Origin: Bdellovibrionales bacterium
GTDB lineage: Bacteria > Bdellovibrionota > Bdellovibrionia > Bdellovibrionales > Bdellovibrionaceae
Reading direction: 5' to 3'
DNA length: 64,000 nucleotides
Assembly: GCA_016713585.1 (NCBI GenBank)
Contig: JADJOV010000027.1
Location: 186,001-250,000, forward strand
How positions within the stretch are numbered: the first letter of the stretch is position 1; every line of letters starts with the position of its first letter. The position numbers and the translations under genes were made by a program. A model generated the notes under the pieces. It saw only the letters and a list, made by a program, of their open reading frames with translations, was not told the DNA's origin and ran no database searches. This document shows positions 18,962 through 28,597 of the stretch, in pieces.

Positions 18962-20673
18962 TTACTTCTGAGCCACCAGCTCAAGGAGCTTTTGGGTATA
19001 GAACTGTCGATACCCATGATACCCATAAACAAAATCATCTCTGGTGATTTCATAAGGATAATCAGGCACAGCCCCATTATTTTCAACAGCCACGCCATCA
19101 GGACGATAGAACAAAGATTTGGTCATATATGCTTTAATCTGTGAATAGAATAGAGCCGGCTGAGCGGTCACATGACCACCCAGACCCATGGTGCGAGTCC
19201 CAAGCAATTTCGCCCGTCCCAGTCCCTTCATCAATGCCGGGAAGGCGTCGCCACCAGAACCAGACATTTCATCGATCAGAACAACGATTGGCTTAGTGTA
19301 TGTTATGTTATTCGGTTGAAATACTTTCACACCATCGATTGAGGTCAGCGGAGTCATAAACTTGCCCTGCAACCAACTGTTTTTTACCAGATCTCGGACG
19401 GTCTCGAGCTGTTGACGAGCTATAGTATTTTCAGGAGTCCCTGCCGCCCAGCTCGCCAGCTCCAAATATTCCTGTTTGTTTGCCAAAAACTGAAACTGGG
19501 TAGGAATAAATTCCTGCTGCATAAATAAGCTTACAATTCGATGAAGATAATCAACAGACCCACCACAATTATGATCCTGATCAATCACCAGACCGACCGT
19601 ATTTTTTTCGAGCTCAGAGACAGCATATTCGTACTGCCTGAAGCGAGTCTCCTCCGCTTGTCCACTTTCTTCAGAGTCTCCTTTTTCAGAATCCCTCTCT
19701 GGACTATAGTGAGGGATGCGCAAATACCCAACATTTCCTTGAGGTGTTGCATAGTAATAAGCGACGAAGGGTTTTTCCATAATTACAGTCGCAGATTGGG
19801 GTCTTTCAATTCGAGAAGTTCCTGAGCAACGAAATGATTTCTCGACCGATGGATTTTGGAGCTCAGCTTGGAGATCAAATATTGAAAGATCATCATAATT
19901 GGCATTTTGGGAGTCGCTCGATCCAAAGTGACTCGGAATAGATCACTGAATTCCTCGTCAACGGCCTCACCAGTCACTTCCCAATTGAGTTTGACATCAT
20001 CAATCACGTTTGAAAGTCCGCGACGAACACTAAAGACCACCTCACCTGAAGGCACGGGCATTCGCATACCATTGCGAGTCGTGAGAGCCATGGCCGTGAT
20101 TCTCTTTTCCGAAAGATAAAATCCAAGCCCTCGATATGTTTGAAGTCCCTTCAAGACCTCCCCAATGGGATGACCATTCACCGCCACGATCTCATCCCCT
20201 TTGGCATAGGGAAAATTCTTTTCATTTAATTTGTCCCGATTTATTTTGTCTATTAAGACATGCCCTTGCACCAAATCGACATCGAATGGCAAGGAAGCCA
20301 TTCGTGTGGTTGGCAAACTTGCAGAGAAATGACCATCATGAAACTCAGCAATAAAACGAATCAACGAGTAATAAAACTCTCCGTTGGACTGAGTCTGAAG
20401 GACTTTTGCTGTGTAGAGAGAATGCAAAGAATCTACATCAATTGAAAAATTCTCTTTTTTGTACTGCAATGGCCCATAGCCTGATTTAATCATGGAAACC
20501 AATTGTTGCAGATCACTCAATTTTTCTTCTTGAGTCAGAGTTATGGACGGACTCGCCGAGGCCCTGACTGAAAAGCCATTGATGAGGGTCAGACTAAGCA
20601 TCAGACTGAGGGTCAGACTCAACGTCAGACCGCTACTTAGACTACGCATCACGCCGAAAAATTCACGAAACAT
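18962..20673 (-). CDS. Secreted S41-family (tail-specific) peptidase, one frameshift
   Basis: About 570 aa in two frames, 19783-20673 and 18962-19780. The first has a signal peptide with an unusual Ser-Leu-Thr-Leu repeat and a PDZ-like region (GDEIVAVNGHPIGEVLKGLQ). The second holds the S41 core: GYLRIPHYSP, LVIDQDHNCGGSVDYL and the nucleophile region LIDEMSGSGGDAFPALM. A single base lost near 19788-19795 explains the break (about DPNL-x-ATVIMEKPFVAYY). S41 proteases process C-terminal tails or cut peptides in the periplasm. No terminator-like hairpin is obvious downstream. Confidence 0.8.
20579..20640. repeat. 12-bp tandem repeats in the S41 signal peptide
   Basis: On the minus strand a unit close to AGTCTGACCCTC recurs about four times with small changes, coding Ser-Leu-(Thr/Met)-Leu. 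The unit is a multiple of three, so copy changes would alter the length of the hydrophobic core without shifting the frame. Confidence 0.7.
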
Positions 20674-20899
20674 AACTACTCCTTAAAAAGAAACCAAAAA
20701 AACCAACCTTGGATTTAACAAAACCAACAAGCAAAAACAGCTTCAATCGTCATTGATGCGCAATATCATATACATAAATTTAATTTCTTTATGGAACCAA
20801 AGCCATTGCGCGAATAAATGCAAAGAAAAACACAGCATCCTTAGCTTTCTTGCAAATCTCGACCTCCTCTTTCATTTGACGAATCTGCTCTGGTGAAAC

Positions 20900-21604
20900 T
20901 CACCCAGCTGCGAGCAAAGTTTTCTCAGCACTCAATAAAATCTGAAAAAAGAATTCCGCAAAGACGGCTCTTCGTTCTGGCTGTCGTGAGTCAAAATGAA
21001 AGGGGCGCACCTCTGTTTGAATATCAACATATCCAGCTTCCTTCAAAAGGTTTCCCAGCTGGGCCCCCATAAAAGGATGCCCTTTGATCGACCACTGGTA
21101 GTCATTAAACTCAAACCAGTATTTCAAATAGGCAGGGCTATAGGGTTCAATAAACAAAGATTGATTAAAAACCTCGGAACAGTATATTTTGGCCCCTTTT
21201 TTGAGTTGCTTTCGAACTCGCTTGAGTGTCTCCAAAGGCTTTGGAACATGTTCTAAAAACCAACACAAAAAAGCTGAATCGTACTGACCAGCATCGGCCA
21301 TCTTCAGCTTTGTTGCATCTTGCTGGAACAGACGAACTCGTCCCCCCTTAATTTCCGACTTAAGCGTTTTTCGAGCAACGGCCAGTTGCTGTTCAGACAA
21401 ATCAACAGAATCGATTCGAAGATCCGGAAATCGACGGGTCAAAATGCGAGTCTGTGCCCCAACCCCACAACCCACCTCAAGTAAGCGAGCCTTATGTTCA
21501 AGGTCCACCCCTGCATAAACATAAGGCTCAAGAAAACGAGCTTGATGAATCAAACGATCTTGTTCTTTTTTTGTAAATCCATGAAGGTAGTCTTGCTTCG
21601 CCAT
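20900..21604 (-). CDS. Class I SAM-dependent methyltransferase
   Basis: About 234 aa. Motif I is LLEVGCGVGAQTRIL, motif II (acidic) IDSVDLSEQQL, then RLFQQDATKLKM and FLCWFLEHVPKP, as in Methyltransf_11/25-type small-molecule methyltransferases. The substrate is unknown. I start at the ATG at 21604 (MAKQDYLHGFTK); the open frame extends 13 codons further. It sits between the S41 protease and a LysR gene on the same strand, 20 nt from the LysR stop; the regulator may share its transcript. Confidence 0.75.
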   Translation of the reverse strand: MAKQDYLHGFTKKEQDRLIHQARFLEPYVYAGVDLEHKARLLEVGCGVGAQTRILTRRFPDLRIDSVDLSEQQLAVARKTLKSEIKGGRVRLFQQDATKLKMADAGQYDSAFLCWFLEHVPKPLETLKRVRKQLKKGAKIYCSEVFNQSLFIEPYSPAYLKYWFEFNDYQWSIKGHPFMGAQLGNLLKEAGYVDIQTEVRPFHFDSRQPERRAVFAEFFFQILLSAEKTLLAAG

Positions 21605-21662
21605 AGAGACGCTACCCCTCTCTAACCCAAAGATCAACCTCACCCAGAAATAGTGAAAGCGC

Positions 21663-22496
21663 TCACGTCATTGACTTTCTTAAGGCCTCGGCGGTTACCT
21701 TTTCAGCAGGGACTTTCCCAAACTCAGGCCGATACACCAGACAGATTTCGTCCTTGTAAGACGGCAATGTGGCGAAGTGCCTTAAACTAAAACCAGACAA
21801 TCTAACTGCTCGTTCAGGCAGAATCCCAAAGCCTATTTTTTCATTCACGAGACGACAAATAAGCTCTAGACTATCGGTGGAGATAATTTTTTGAGGCTTT
21901 TCTTTCCATTTTTTTAAAATCGACTGTGTCTGAAAAAGGTTAGGATTACAAATAACCGTGTCAAGCTCTTCACTCGTTTTGGGCGACCAAATGCCTACGA
22001 TATCGATGTCTAACTTTTGAATCACCAAATCAGGAACTTCCGCAGGATTAATAACCATACCGATATCAATATTTCCTCGCTGAATCTCCGCCTGAATGTT
22101 TCTAGATAAATCATGGCGGAGTTCTATTTTGTAGTCCGGAGCTTTTGTTTTCAAGTAGGAAAGCGCTTTGGGAATAGAGTATTGAGCTACGGTTGGATGG
22201 CAGCCAATAACAATCGTTCGACCAGAAAATATATTCCCTGACTCTAAGGTCATGTCCAATTCGTGAAAAGCACGGAGGGCATTTTGCGCCTTCCTGAGAA
22301 AGAGCTTTCCACTCGGGGTGAGTTGAATGCCCGAACGTGACCGATAGAAGAGGATACACCCTAGATCCATTTCTAGTCGCTTGAGACTCTCAGAGAGCGC
22401 CGGTTGACTGATCTCAAGTCTTTGGGAGGACTGTACAATCGTTGAACAGGAACTTGTCTCAACAAAATTTTTGACGTCATTGATTCTGTATTTCAT
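21663..22496 (-). CDS. LysR-type transcriptional regulator
   Basis: An intact 277-aa regulator. The N-terminal winged helix-turn-helix (QSSQRLEISQPALSESLKRL) is followed by a type 2 periplasmic-binding-like effector domain (about residues 88-277: IVIGCHPTVAQYSIPKALSY; GNIDIGMVINP). It is divergent from a small secreted protein gene (22587) with about 90 nt between starts, making that gene a candidate target. The effector is unknown. Confidence 0.85.
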   Translation of the reverse strand: MKYRINDVKNFVETSSCSTIVQSSQRLEISQPALSESLKRLEMDLGCILFYRSRSGIQLTPSGKLFLRKAQNALRAFHELDMTLESGNIFSGRTIVIGCHPTVAQYSIPKALSYLKTKAPDYKIELRHDLSRNIQAEIQRGNIDIGMVINPAEVPDLVIQKLDIDIVGIWSPKTSEELDTVICNPNLFQTQSILKKWKEKPQKIISTDSLELICRLVNEKIGFGILPERAVRLSGFSLRHFATLPSYKDEICLVYRPEFGKVPAEKVTAEALRKSMT

Positions 22497-22586
22497 AAGT
22501 ATTCACCTATACTAGATATAAATGTAATCAGATTTTACTTTGATAGCAATTTAAATTAAATGGTTGATAGGAACCGGGAGGTCCAA

Positions 22587-22955
22587 ATGAAAAAAATAAC
22601 ACTGTTTTTGCTTCTTTTCCTGAATTTACCCTTGGCCAAAGCCGCAAGCCTTGTATGTACGTCTGGAAAGCCCTATGAAACTTTTTCTGCGAAACTTAAT
22701 TATAATGACTTTGTCAGTGGAAGCGGCCTTTTCACAATCGAAAAAGCCTCCTTGAGAGACCATTACGCGACAGCCAATCTTGTTTGCGCTGGAAATCGGA
22801 TGGAGGACTTGGGCTGTGTGGGTTTCTGGTTTAACCATCGAGAGTCAATGGTGGAGGTAGAATTTACGAATAACCACGGAGTTTTCTCAGCTTCATTCAA
22901 GCCACTGAGAGGAATGGATCTAGCGTCAGGGCCATGGCCTTGCACAATTAAATAA
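22587..22955 (+). CDS. Small secreted protein of unknown function
   Basis: About 122 aa with a classic signal peptide (MKKITLFLLLFLNLPLAKA, cut before ASLVC). The mature part has an even set of Cys (LVCTSG, NLVCAG, LGCVGF, WPCTIK), suggesting two disulfides and a beta-rich periplasmic fold. GGGAGG lies just before the ATG at 22587; the frame opens 9 codons earlier at 22560 without an RBS. It is divergent from the LysR gene and ends at a 10-bp inverted repeat. Confidence 0.65.
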   Translation: MKKITLFLLLFLNLPLAKAASLVCTSGKPYETFSAKLNYNDFVSGSGLFTIEKASLRDHYATANLVCAGNRMEDLGCVGFWFNHRESMVEVEFTNNHGVFSASFKPLRGMDLASGPWPCTIK

Positions 22956-22966
22956 GGAACATGATG

Positions 22967-22999
22967 TCCTTGAGTGTTTATAAGGGGACCACTCAAGGA
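22967..22999. terminator. Perfect 10-bp inverted repeat between convergent genes
   Basis: TCCTTGAGTG (22967-22976) and CACTCAAGGA (22990-22999) flank a 13-nt loop, between the plus-strand secreted protein and minus-strand gmhA. There is no T run on either side, so termination may be weak or the hairpin may stabilise 3' ends. Confidence 0.45.
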
Positions 23000-23033
23000 G
23001 TTTCGCTATCCTAAACAAACAGGATCATCCAAT

Positions 23034-23624
23034 CTACAGGTAATTTTCTGGGAACAGTTCGCGCTCGACGGTTTCAATCACGATATGAATAAGTTTAATG
23101 TGAACCTCCTGAATTCGATCAGAGGTTTGGGATGGGACTATAATCGCCAAATCTGCCAGATTTTTCAACTTTCCCCCGTCCCGCCCCAGCAAGGCGACCG
23201 TCTTGACACCCTTGGCCTTGGCCGCTTCAAAGGCCAGTAAAACGTTTTCAGAGTTTCCGCTTGTGGAAAGCCCTATGAGAACGTCACCAGACCGCGCCAA
23301 GGCCTCGACCTGTCGAGAGAAAATATATTTGAACCCATAGTCATTGGAAACACAGGTGACGTGACTTGAGTCCCCTAACGCCAAGGCACCTAAAGGTCGA
23401 CGATCCTTTCGGTACCGTCCAGTGAGCTCTTCAGCAAAATGCATGGCATCACAATGAGAGCCACCATTTCCACAAGAAAAAACTGTTGCTCCCTTGCGAA
23501 AGGTTTCAATCAAAAGTTTTGAAAACTGTTCGCATTTCTTCATTTGCTCAGAATCTGAGACAAAGGTATTTATTGATTTTTTTGCATCTTCAAAACAGGT
23601 CATCCAAATATCATGTGTTTTCAT
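23034..23624 (-). CDS. gmhA: Sedoheptulose 7-phosphate isomerase
   Basis: About 196 aa, a SIS-domain enzyme that makes D-glycero-D-manno-heptose 7-phosphate for the LPS inner core. Strong matches to the family: SCGNGGSHCDAMHFAEELTG, RRPLGALALGDSSH, SNDYGFKYIFSRQVEA, GLSTSGNSENVLLAFE and DRIQEVHIKLIHIVIE. I start at the ATG at 23624 (MKTHDIW) because the 13 codons before it do not look like the family. It lies 127 nt from the acyl island on the same strand and is not obviously part of it. Confidence 0.93.
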   Translation of the reverse strand: MKTHDIWMTCFEDAKKSINTFVSDSEQMKKCEQFSKLLIETFRKGATVFSCGNGGSHCDAMHFAEELTGRYRKDRRPLGALALGDSSHVTCVSNDYGFKYIFSRQVEALARSGDVLIGLSTSGNSENVLLAFEAAKAKGVKTVALLGRDGGKLKNLADLAIIVPSQTSDRIQEVHIKLIHIVIETVERELFPENYL

Positions 23625-23751
23625 TCCCGAAGCTTGGCATAGGCTTTTCAAAAACGCACCCAATTTGACAAGCTAACTTGATGCTTCAATTTACCGACAG
23701 GTCAGTCTTCTGAATTTTCCAAACCGCGGTGCGGAATACACCTCAGAGCAA

Positions 23752-24504
23752 CTATTTCAGAAATTGCAGGGACCCTGATACTTTTGGGAATAGACGGAAA
23801 CCCATATTGTTTTCCTTCTGCTCTAAAAGCTCGCTCAAGAGTAGGAACCTATATATTTCTTTGGTTATCTCACTCTTATCTATCACGCGGTCTATAGTTC
23901 CGCACTCGACCAAATCACCTAAGCTCGAAACCTCTGAATCGGAAACTTTCTTCCAGGCCTCTTTAAGTCTGGGAGCCCCGGACAGGAGTTCTTCAATAAT
24001 GGACTTATGCATAACCCCAATCTGTGCGCCACGAACAGCAATGCTTCTCCTTCCTCCATAAATTTTCGGGAAAGCGAACATCGGGGCCCCACCAAAGCAT
24101 CGTCCCATAATAATGCCCATTTTTGGATAAGGATAGGCGATCATCTCATGCGTCAATTGGATCATCTTCACAATAGCGTCTTTATCGCTCTCCGTTTTAC
24201 GGGGATCACCACCCGGGCTATCTAAAATACTGATGATCGGAAGCTTTAACGTTTTAAAAAGATCCATTGCTGCCAAACATTTATCAATCGAATTAACAGT
24301 CAACATATTATTGGGATGCCCTGGAGGATTAGATAAATAGCCCACCCGCTGACCATGGATCTTTCCTATAAACACTCGAACAATTGGGGATCGTTGGGTA
24401 AAGAGCTCAATGACCGACTCTCCAAGTTGGTCGGTCAGTTCTTTCAGTTTCTCATGCTCCTGAGAACGAAGAATAGTTGCTCCCTGTTCTAGTTCAGCAG
24501 TCAT
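23752..24504 (-). CDS. Acyl-CoA carboxylase carboxyltransferase, C-terminal-domain subunit
   Basis: About 250 aa of the crotonase-like carboxyltransferase fold, matching the second half of PccB/AccD-AccA-type proteins: LPIISILDSPGGDPRK (oxyanion region), YPKMGIIMGRCFGGAPMFAF and RGAQIGVMHK. With its partner at 24501-25289 it would transfer a carboxyl group from biotin to an acyl-CoA, for example to make malonyl-CoA. The likely start is the ATG at 24504, overlapping the partner's TGA as ATGA; a TTG at 24516 also keeps the frame. No biotin carboxylase or biotin carrier gene is nearby, so those would be shared with the housekeeping enzyme. Confidence 0.65.
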   Translation of the reverse strand: MTAELEQGATILRSQEHEKLKELTDQLGESVIELFTQRSPIVRVFIGKIHGQRVGYLSNPPGHPNNMLTVNSIDKCLAAMDLFKTLKLPIISILDSPGGDPRKTESDKDAIVKMIQLTHEMIAYPYPKMGIIMGRCFGGAPMFAFPKIYGGRRSIAVRGAQIGVMHKSIIEELLSGAPRLKEAWKKVSDSEVSSLGDLVECGTIDRVIDKSEITKEIYRFLLLSELLEQKENNMGFRLFPKVSGSLQFLK

Positions 24505-25289
24505 AGGGGTTGCCAAACAACCCCTGACCCTGGGCTCGTTGTTTCAGCAAACAAAAAAGTCATTGTCTCTTGCACTGACCTAAAAATACACTCCTGGGAA
24601 GGCAAAATCTCATGGACTAAGGAATTCACGCCGAACTGATGCTCAGCCGTTGTAAATTGTGAAAACTCCGCATCCGTTTTTCCGAAGAATTTTTTATGAA
24701 CCTCAGGACCAGTTAAGTTAAGTTGAGTTTCTTCTTGGAGGGCTATCCGAATATGTCCTTGGGCAAAAAACAAAGCACTAATTCCCAAAACATTTCCAAG
24801 TCCAATAGTGACCAGTAGATTGTCTTTTCTAAAATGATACAGGTCTGAAATTATTGAAAACGAGTCATCAAACACCGTTCGTCCCTGCATAAAGCGAACG
24901 CCTAAAGAATTAAAAATAAAGACAATCGGCATTTTAGCCTGAGTCATTTTTTGAATGAAGAATCCCGTACGTTTTGAATTTTTCTTTGAAAAACTCCCAC
25001 CTGCAACTCTAAAATCAGTCAGAATTACACCAATTTTCTTTGAATTTATCTTTCCGATCAGCGTGATCACTCCGTCAAAGGCCACACGGCCAAATTCTTC
25101 ATCCGCCTCATGATACAAGTCAATTTCATCTGAGGTTAACAAGCTAGTTAGACTAGAAATATACTTTACTTCAGATAATTTGGAGGGACTGAGTTTATAC
25201 ATAAGGTGCCGTTCCAAAGTTAGTGGGATTGATTTCCCAAATTTTGATGCCGTTCCAAATGCTGTGGGACGGATTTCCCTCTTTTTCAT
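24501..25289 (-). CDS. Acyl-CoA carboxylase carboxyltransferase, N-terminal-domain subunit
   Basis: A 262-aa protein like the first half of propionyl/acetyl-CoA carboxyltransferases: VAFDGVITLIGKINSKKIGV, then DFRVAGGSFSKKNSKR, and ILPSQECIFRSVQETMTFLF at the end. It forms a coupled pair with 23752-24504 (ATGA overlap), splitting a PccB-type protein at its domain boundary. It heads the acyl island and is divergent from a membrane-anchored hexapeptide-repeat gene (25430) with 140 nt between starts, the widest intergenic space in the island and the best candidate for a shared promoter. Confidence 0.65.
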   Translation of the reverse strand: MKKREIRPTAFGTASKFGKSIPLTLERHLMYKLSPSKLSEVKYISSLTSLLTSDEIDLYHEADEEFGRVAFDGVITLIGKINSKKIGVILTDFRVAGGSFSKKNSKRTGFFIQKMTQAKMPIVFIFNSLGVRFMQGRTVFDDSFSIISDLYHFRKDNLLVTIGLGNVLGISALFFAQGHIRIALQEETQLNLTGPEVHKKFFGKTDAEFSQFTTAEHQFGVNSLVHEILPSQECIFRSVQETMTFLFAETTSPGSGVVWQPL

Positions 25290-25429
25290 CCGGACGCGTC
25301 AATACAGTACTCGATAAGATGTAAAAATTCACCTGTTAGTTTTTTGACAGGGGAAAAGGCAAAAAAAAGAATAACTTAGGGACTTTTCTGTTCGGTATGC
25401 TATCTTCTTTCCATAAGGGAATCCATGTT

Positions 25430-26092
25430 ATGAAGGTCAATAAACGAACAACTTTCTTTGTCGATATCTGCACAGTCCTGCTTTCTTACGGGCCGCCGGT
25501 CATTTCTACCTATGTCACGATTTATCTTCTTCAAATGGTGGATCAACTGATTGTTCAAGTGATTCTCTTTCCCTTGGTCCTGCAGTTTTGCTTTGTCAGT
25601 TCAATCTTTCTGTTTCGCATCAGCCTGCCCAAGCTAAAGCCTGGTGTCTATGAGACAAACTTTAACAAAGGCTTTGTGGCTTGGTACTCTCACTCGATGC
25701 TGACAAGGTCAGCCAGATGTTTTGGCATTCACTATCTCATTCACTGCACGGCAACGATGCGGTGGCTTTACTGGCGAGCCCTCGGAGCCAAGATCCCCTA
25801 TGATATGAGCACCTCGATTAAAGTGACAATACATGATGCCGCCGTTATCACTATTTTATCAGGTACCACCTTGTCAGAGGACGTTAATATTTCAGGTCAC
25901 CTGGTTCGGGGTGATAAAATTCTTGTCGCCCCTGTTAAAATAGGTAAAAATGTTTTTATCGGAAGAAAAACTTATATCGGTCCAAGAACCAGAATTGGTG
26001 ACAACGCCTGGATTGGTATGGGTAACACGCTCACTGGGGCTGTAATAACTGCAAATCAGAGGGTCAAATCCCATGAGCGAGATAAAGCCTAG
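25430..26092 (+). CDS. Membrane-anchored left-handed beta-helix (hexapeptide) protein, Pls/PosA-terminal-domain-like
   Basis: About 220 aa. Two transmembrane segments at the N-terminus (about residues 8-60), then LPKLKPGVYETNFNKGFVAW and WLYWRALGAKIPYDMSTSIK. This pattern recalls the C-terminal repeat domain of Pls/PosA-type peptide synthetases. The last third is an imperfect hexapeptide helix (KIGKNVFIGRKTYIGPRTRI, GDNAWIGMGNT). Such proteins are acyltransferase-like; the donor and acceptor are unknown. A related protein is encoded at 34250-34965 at the other edge of the island. AAGGGAATCC precedes the ATG. Its end overlaps the beta-barrel gene by 20 nt. Confidence 0.6.
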   Translation: MKVNKRTTFFVDICTVLLSYGPPVISTYVTIYLLQMVDQLIVQVILFPLVLQFCFVSSIFLFRISLPKLKPGVYETNFNKGFVAWYSHSMLTRSARCFGIHYLIHCTATMRWLYWRALGAKIPYDMSTSIKVTIHDAAVITILSGTTLSEDVNISGHLVRGDKILVAPVKIGKNVFIGRKTYIGPRTRIGDNAWIGMGNTLTGAVITANQRVKSHERDKA

Positions 26093-27317
26093 CCCAAAAG
26101 CAAAGCCCTTTGGCTTGACATCCATTATCACATACTTGTCCTTTTGCCTGCACAGCCAACACCTTCAGGCCGAAGCTTTAAAACTAAAACACCGATGGGA
26201 AATTGCGGGATCCGCGCAAGGAACTCAACTGAATCAAGAAGGATTTTCTGAACTTAAGAATAAACTCGACGGCCTTGTACTTTTAGGACTTGAACAAAGT
26301 GGTCAGTATAAAAACTGGTCTTTCGAATTTCGCCCAGAACTAAAAATCTGGGCTTCCCCCGCGTTTACGACTCCTCCGAATGATTCTTCTCGGTTTATGC
26401 TTGATGACCCAAAACGCGCTCTGAATCTACATAATCAAGTTTACCCAGCATCAGGCACCACAACGAAAACCGAAATGGTCACGACCGATATTGAGAAACT
26501 CAATCTTAAGTACCGCAACTCATATCTCGATCTAACCCTGGGACGGAATCCATTTAATCCGAGCATTATGCGCCTATCTCCAATTTGGAATAAATTTAAC
26601 AAAGACATTTTTTTCTCTGGTGATCCCAACCTGCAATTCAATCCTGATATTGCAGCCATCAGAATCACACAGGATAAGTTTTGGGTGCAAAATGCCAATG
26701 TCTTTACACGAGATAGTAAATCAAACTCTTACCTGCTCATTGGCGGCTACAACTTTAAATCTGTCGAACTTCAGTTTCTGGGGGGCCAAATGCTCGACGA
26801 AACTGCTTTTGGATCAAATTTGAGTATCGCCACCTCAAAATCTCTGATCAAGGCAGAAATTTTAACAATCATCACAAATAGAAACTCTGAAGCAAAACAT
26901 AGTCAAGGAGCCTTGGGATTTGAGAATTCGTGGACGGACTCTTTTTCAACTATATCTGAGTTCATGGTGAGCACCCTTTCCCATCAATTTCAAGATTCTC
27001 GGGAAATTTCGGAAGGAGCATCACCCTTTTTAAAACTCAGATCCGAATACTATCTTTTGAATCAATTCGACTATCAGTTTTCCGAAGTCTGGACGGGATC
27101 TCTGATCCCAATACTGAATTTATCTGACTCGAGTCAAATTCTATCTGCTGCATTAAAAGCAAACTTATCTGATAACTTCGAAATGAATATTCAGGCCAAA
27201 ATCAGTGGCGGAAGTGATTTCTCCGAATTTGGGGCAAAATCCCTACATTATACGAATGGCAGCTACCAGGGCTTTAATAATTCAGCTGGATTAACCATGA
27301 AATATTTCTTTAACTAG
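26073..27317 (+). CDS. Outer-membrane beta-barrel protein of the acyl island
   Basis: A 414-aa protein with an export signal near the N-terminus (about residues 12-35, likely cut after QAEA). Alternating aromatic/hydrophobic strands follow (YKNWSFEFRPELKIWAS; LNLKYRNSYLDLTLGRNPFN), and it ends MKYFFN with a terminal aromatic, as barrels do. The set of LolA-like protein, FtsX-type permease, ATPase and such a barrel recurs in bacteria as an envelope delivery set, and all four are in this island. The TAG stop shares CTAG (27314-27317) with the stop of the converging permease gene. Confidence 0.6.
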   Translation: MSEIKPSPKAKPFGLTSIITYLSFCLHSQHLQAEALKLKHRWEIAGSAQGTQLNQEGFSELKNKLDGLVLLGLEQSGQYKNWSFEFRPELKIWASPAFTTPPNDSSRFMLDDPKRALNLHNQVYPASGTTTKTEMVTTDIEKLNLKYRNSYLDLTLGRNPFNPSIMRLSPIWNKFNKDIFFSGDPNLQFNPDIAAIRITQDKFWVQNANVFTRDSKSNSYLLIGGYNFKSVELQFLGGQMLDETAFGSNLSIATSKSLIKAEILTIITNRNSEAKHSQGALGFENSWTDSFSTISEFMVSTLSHQFQDSREISEGASPFLKLRSEYYLLNQFDYQFSEVWTGSLIPILNLSDSSQILSAALKANLSDNFEMNIQAKISGGSDFSEFGAKSLHYTNGSYQGFNNSAGLTMKYFFN

Positions 27318-28546
27318 CTTCTGATCGCATCAAGTGGAGTTAACTTTGATGCTCGATATGCTGGTGTTAAAACTGAAAAAAACACGATGACAAAAGCAAA
27401 GACAATCACCTTCGCAAAAGGCCAAATCGAAATTTTGGGGTAAATCACCAAAGCGAGGCTGAACTGATTGGCCTCGAAATTTCCACCCACAAAAGGCGAC
27501 AGATCAAATCCAGTGGCCTTGTGGTAAAACACAACCATGAGACCGAAAACAATTGCAGCAATCGATGAGATCAGAGCAATCATCAGACCCTCGAGCACAA
27601 TGATTAGCTGAACCTGAAAGGGGGTTATGCCCAAAGCCATCATCATTCCAATTTCTTTTGTTCGCTCAAAGACACTCATCAGCAAGGTATTAACAAATCC
27701 TAAAATAACAACAACCAGCAGAACAACTGAAACCATCCCCATAATGGCGTTATTCACATGGACCATCCTTGATACCGCAGGCAAAGATTGCTCCCATGTT
27801 GCCAAAATCTGATCTGGAGAAATCATTTTTTTTTAATATCTTGAAATATCTGATCTTCTTGCTCAGCATTTTTTACACTGATAACAATCTCATGAGGATA
27901 CTGCACAACGCCCAGCTGCTTTGCACATTCTTCAGCAATAAAAACATACCCCTTATCAAAATTTGTTGAACCCGTGCTGTAGAGCCCTTGAACGCGAAAC
28001 AGTTCGTTTCCAAGGTTTCCGTCGGCTGACTGGGCTAAAAGAACTATTTTCTCACCAAGATCAACCTTAAGCGCTCGAGCCAACTTTTCACCAATCACGA
28101 TTTCCCCAGGCGAACACAGTGAAACACTCGAGAGAAACTTTCCAGAAACAACAGACTCCTGGATAGTTGATACATTTTTTTCTAATTCAGGCCGAATCCC
28201 CTGCGCTAAAACAGGCAAGGAGTATTCGCCGCTGGAAACTAATGATGGCAGATGATATCTGGGACTAAAAGAAGCCCTCTCATTTAACAGGAGAGAAAGC
28301 TTATCCAAATCAAATTTGAGTTGGTTGACAATCGATTTGTCATCAAAAAATAACTTATTAAAAATTTGAAAATTACCGGTATATGAACTTGTGACAAATT
28401 TCACAACCTCCTCATTACGGCCTCTCAGCATACAATCCAACCAAAAAATTGATTGAAAGACCAAAGGTCATTGCCAGCACAGTCATCAGTGTCCGGCGAA
28501 AGTGTCGTCTTAGATTGCGCATTGCAAATTTGAAAAATAACATCAT
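27314..28546 (-). CDS. LolC/MacB-type ABC transporter permease (FtsX family), two frameshifts
   Basis: About 410 aa in three frames. The N-terminus (from 28546: MMLFFKFAMRNLRRHFRRTL and TVLAMTFGLSINFLVGLY) is a typical permease start. The frame breaks near 28425-28435, continues at 27823-28464 with the periplasmic domain (RNEEVVKFVTSSYTGNFQIF), and breaks again at a run of nine T (27826-27834); ten would give DIKKKMISPDQILATW. The C-terminal FtsX segments follow (VLLVVVILGFVNTLLMSVF, RTKEIGMMMALGITPFQV). It probably pairs with the ATPase at 32604-33269 to hand a lipid-like cargo to the LolA-like carrier. Confidence 0.75.
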
Positions 28547-28597
28547 TGGTTATATCTAAGCTTGATCTTTAAGTATTGTCACGACAGACTTTGTATC

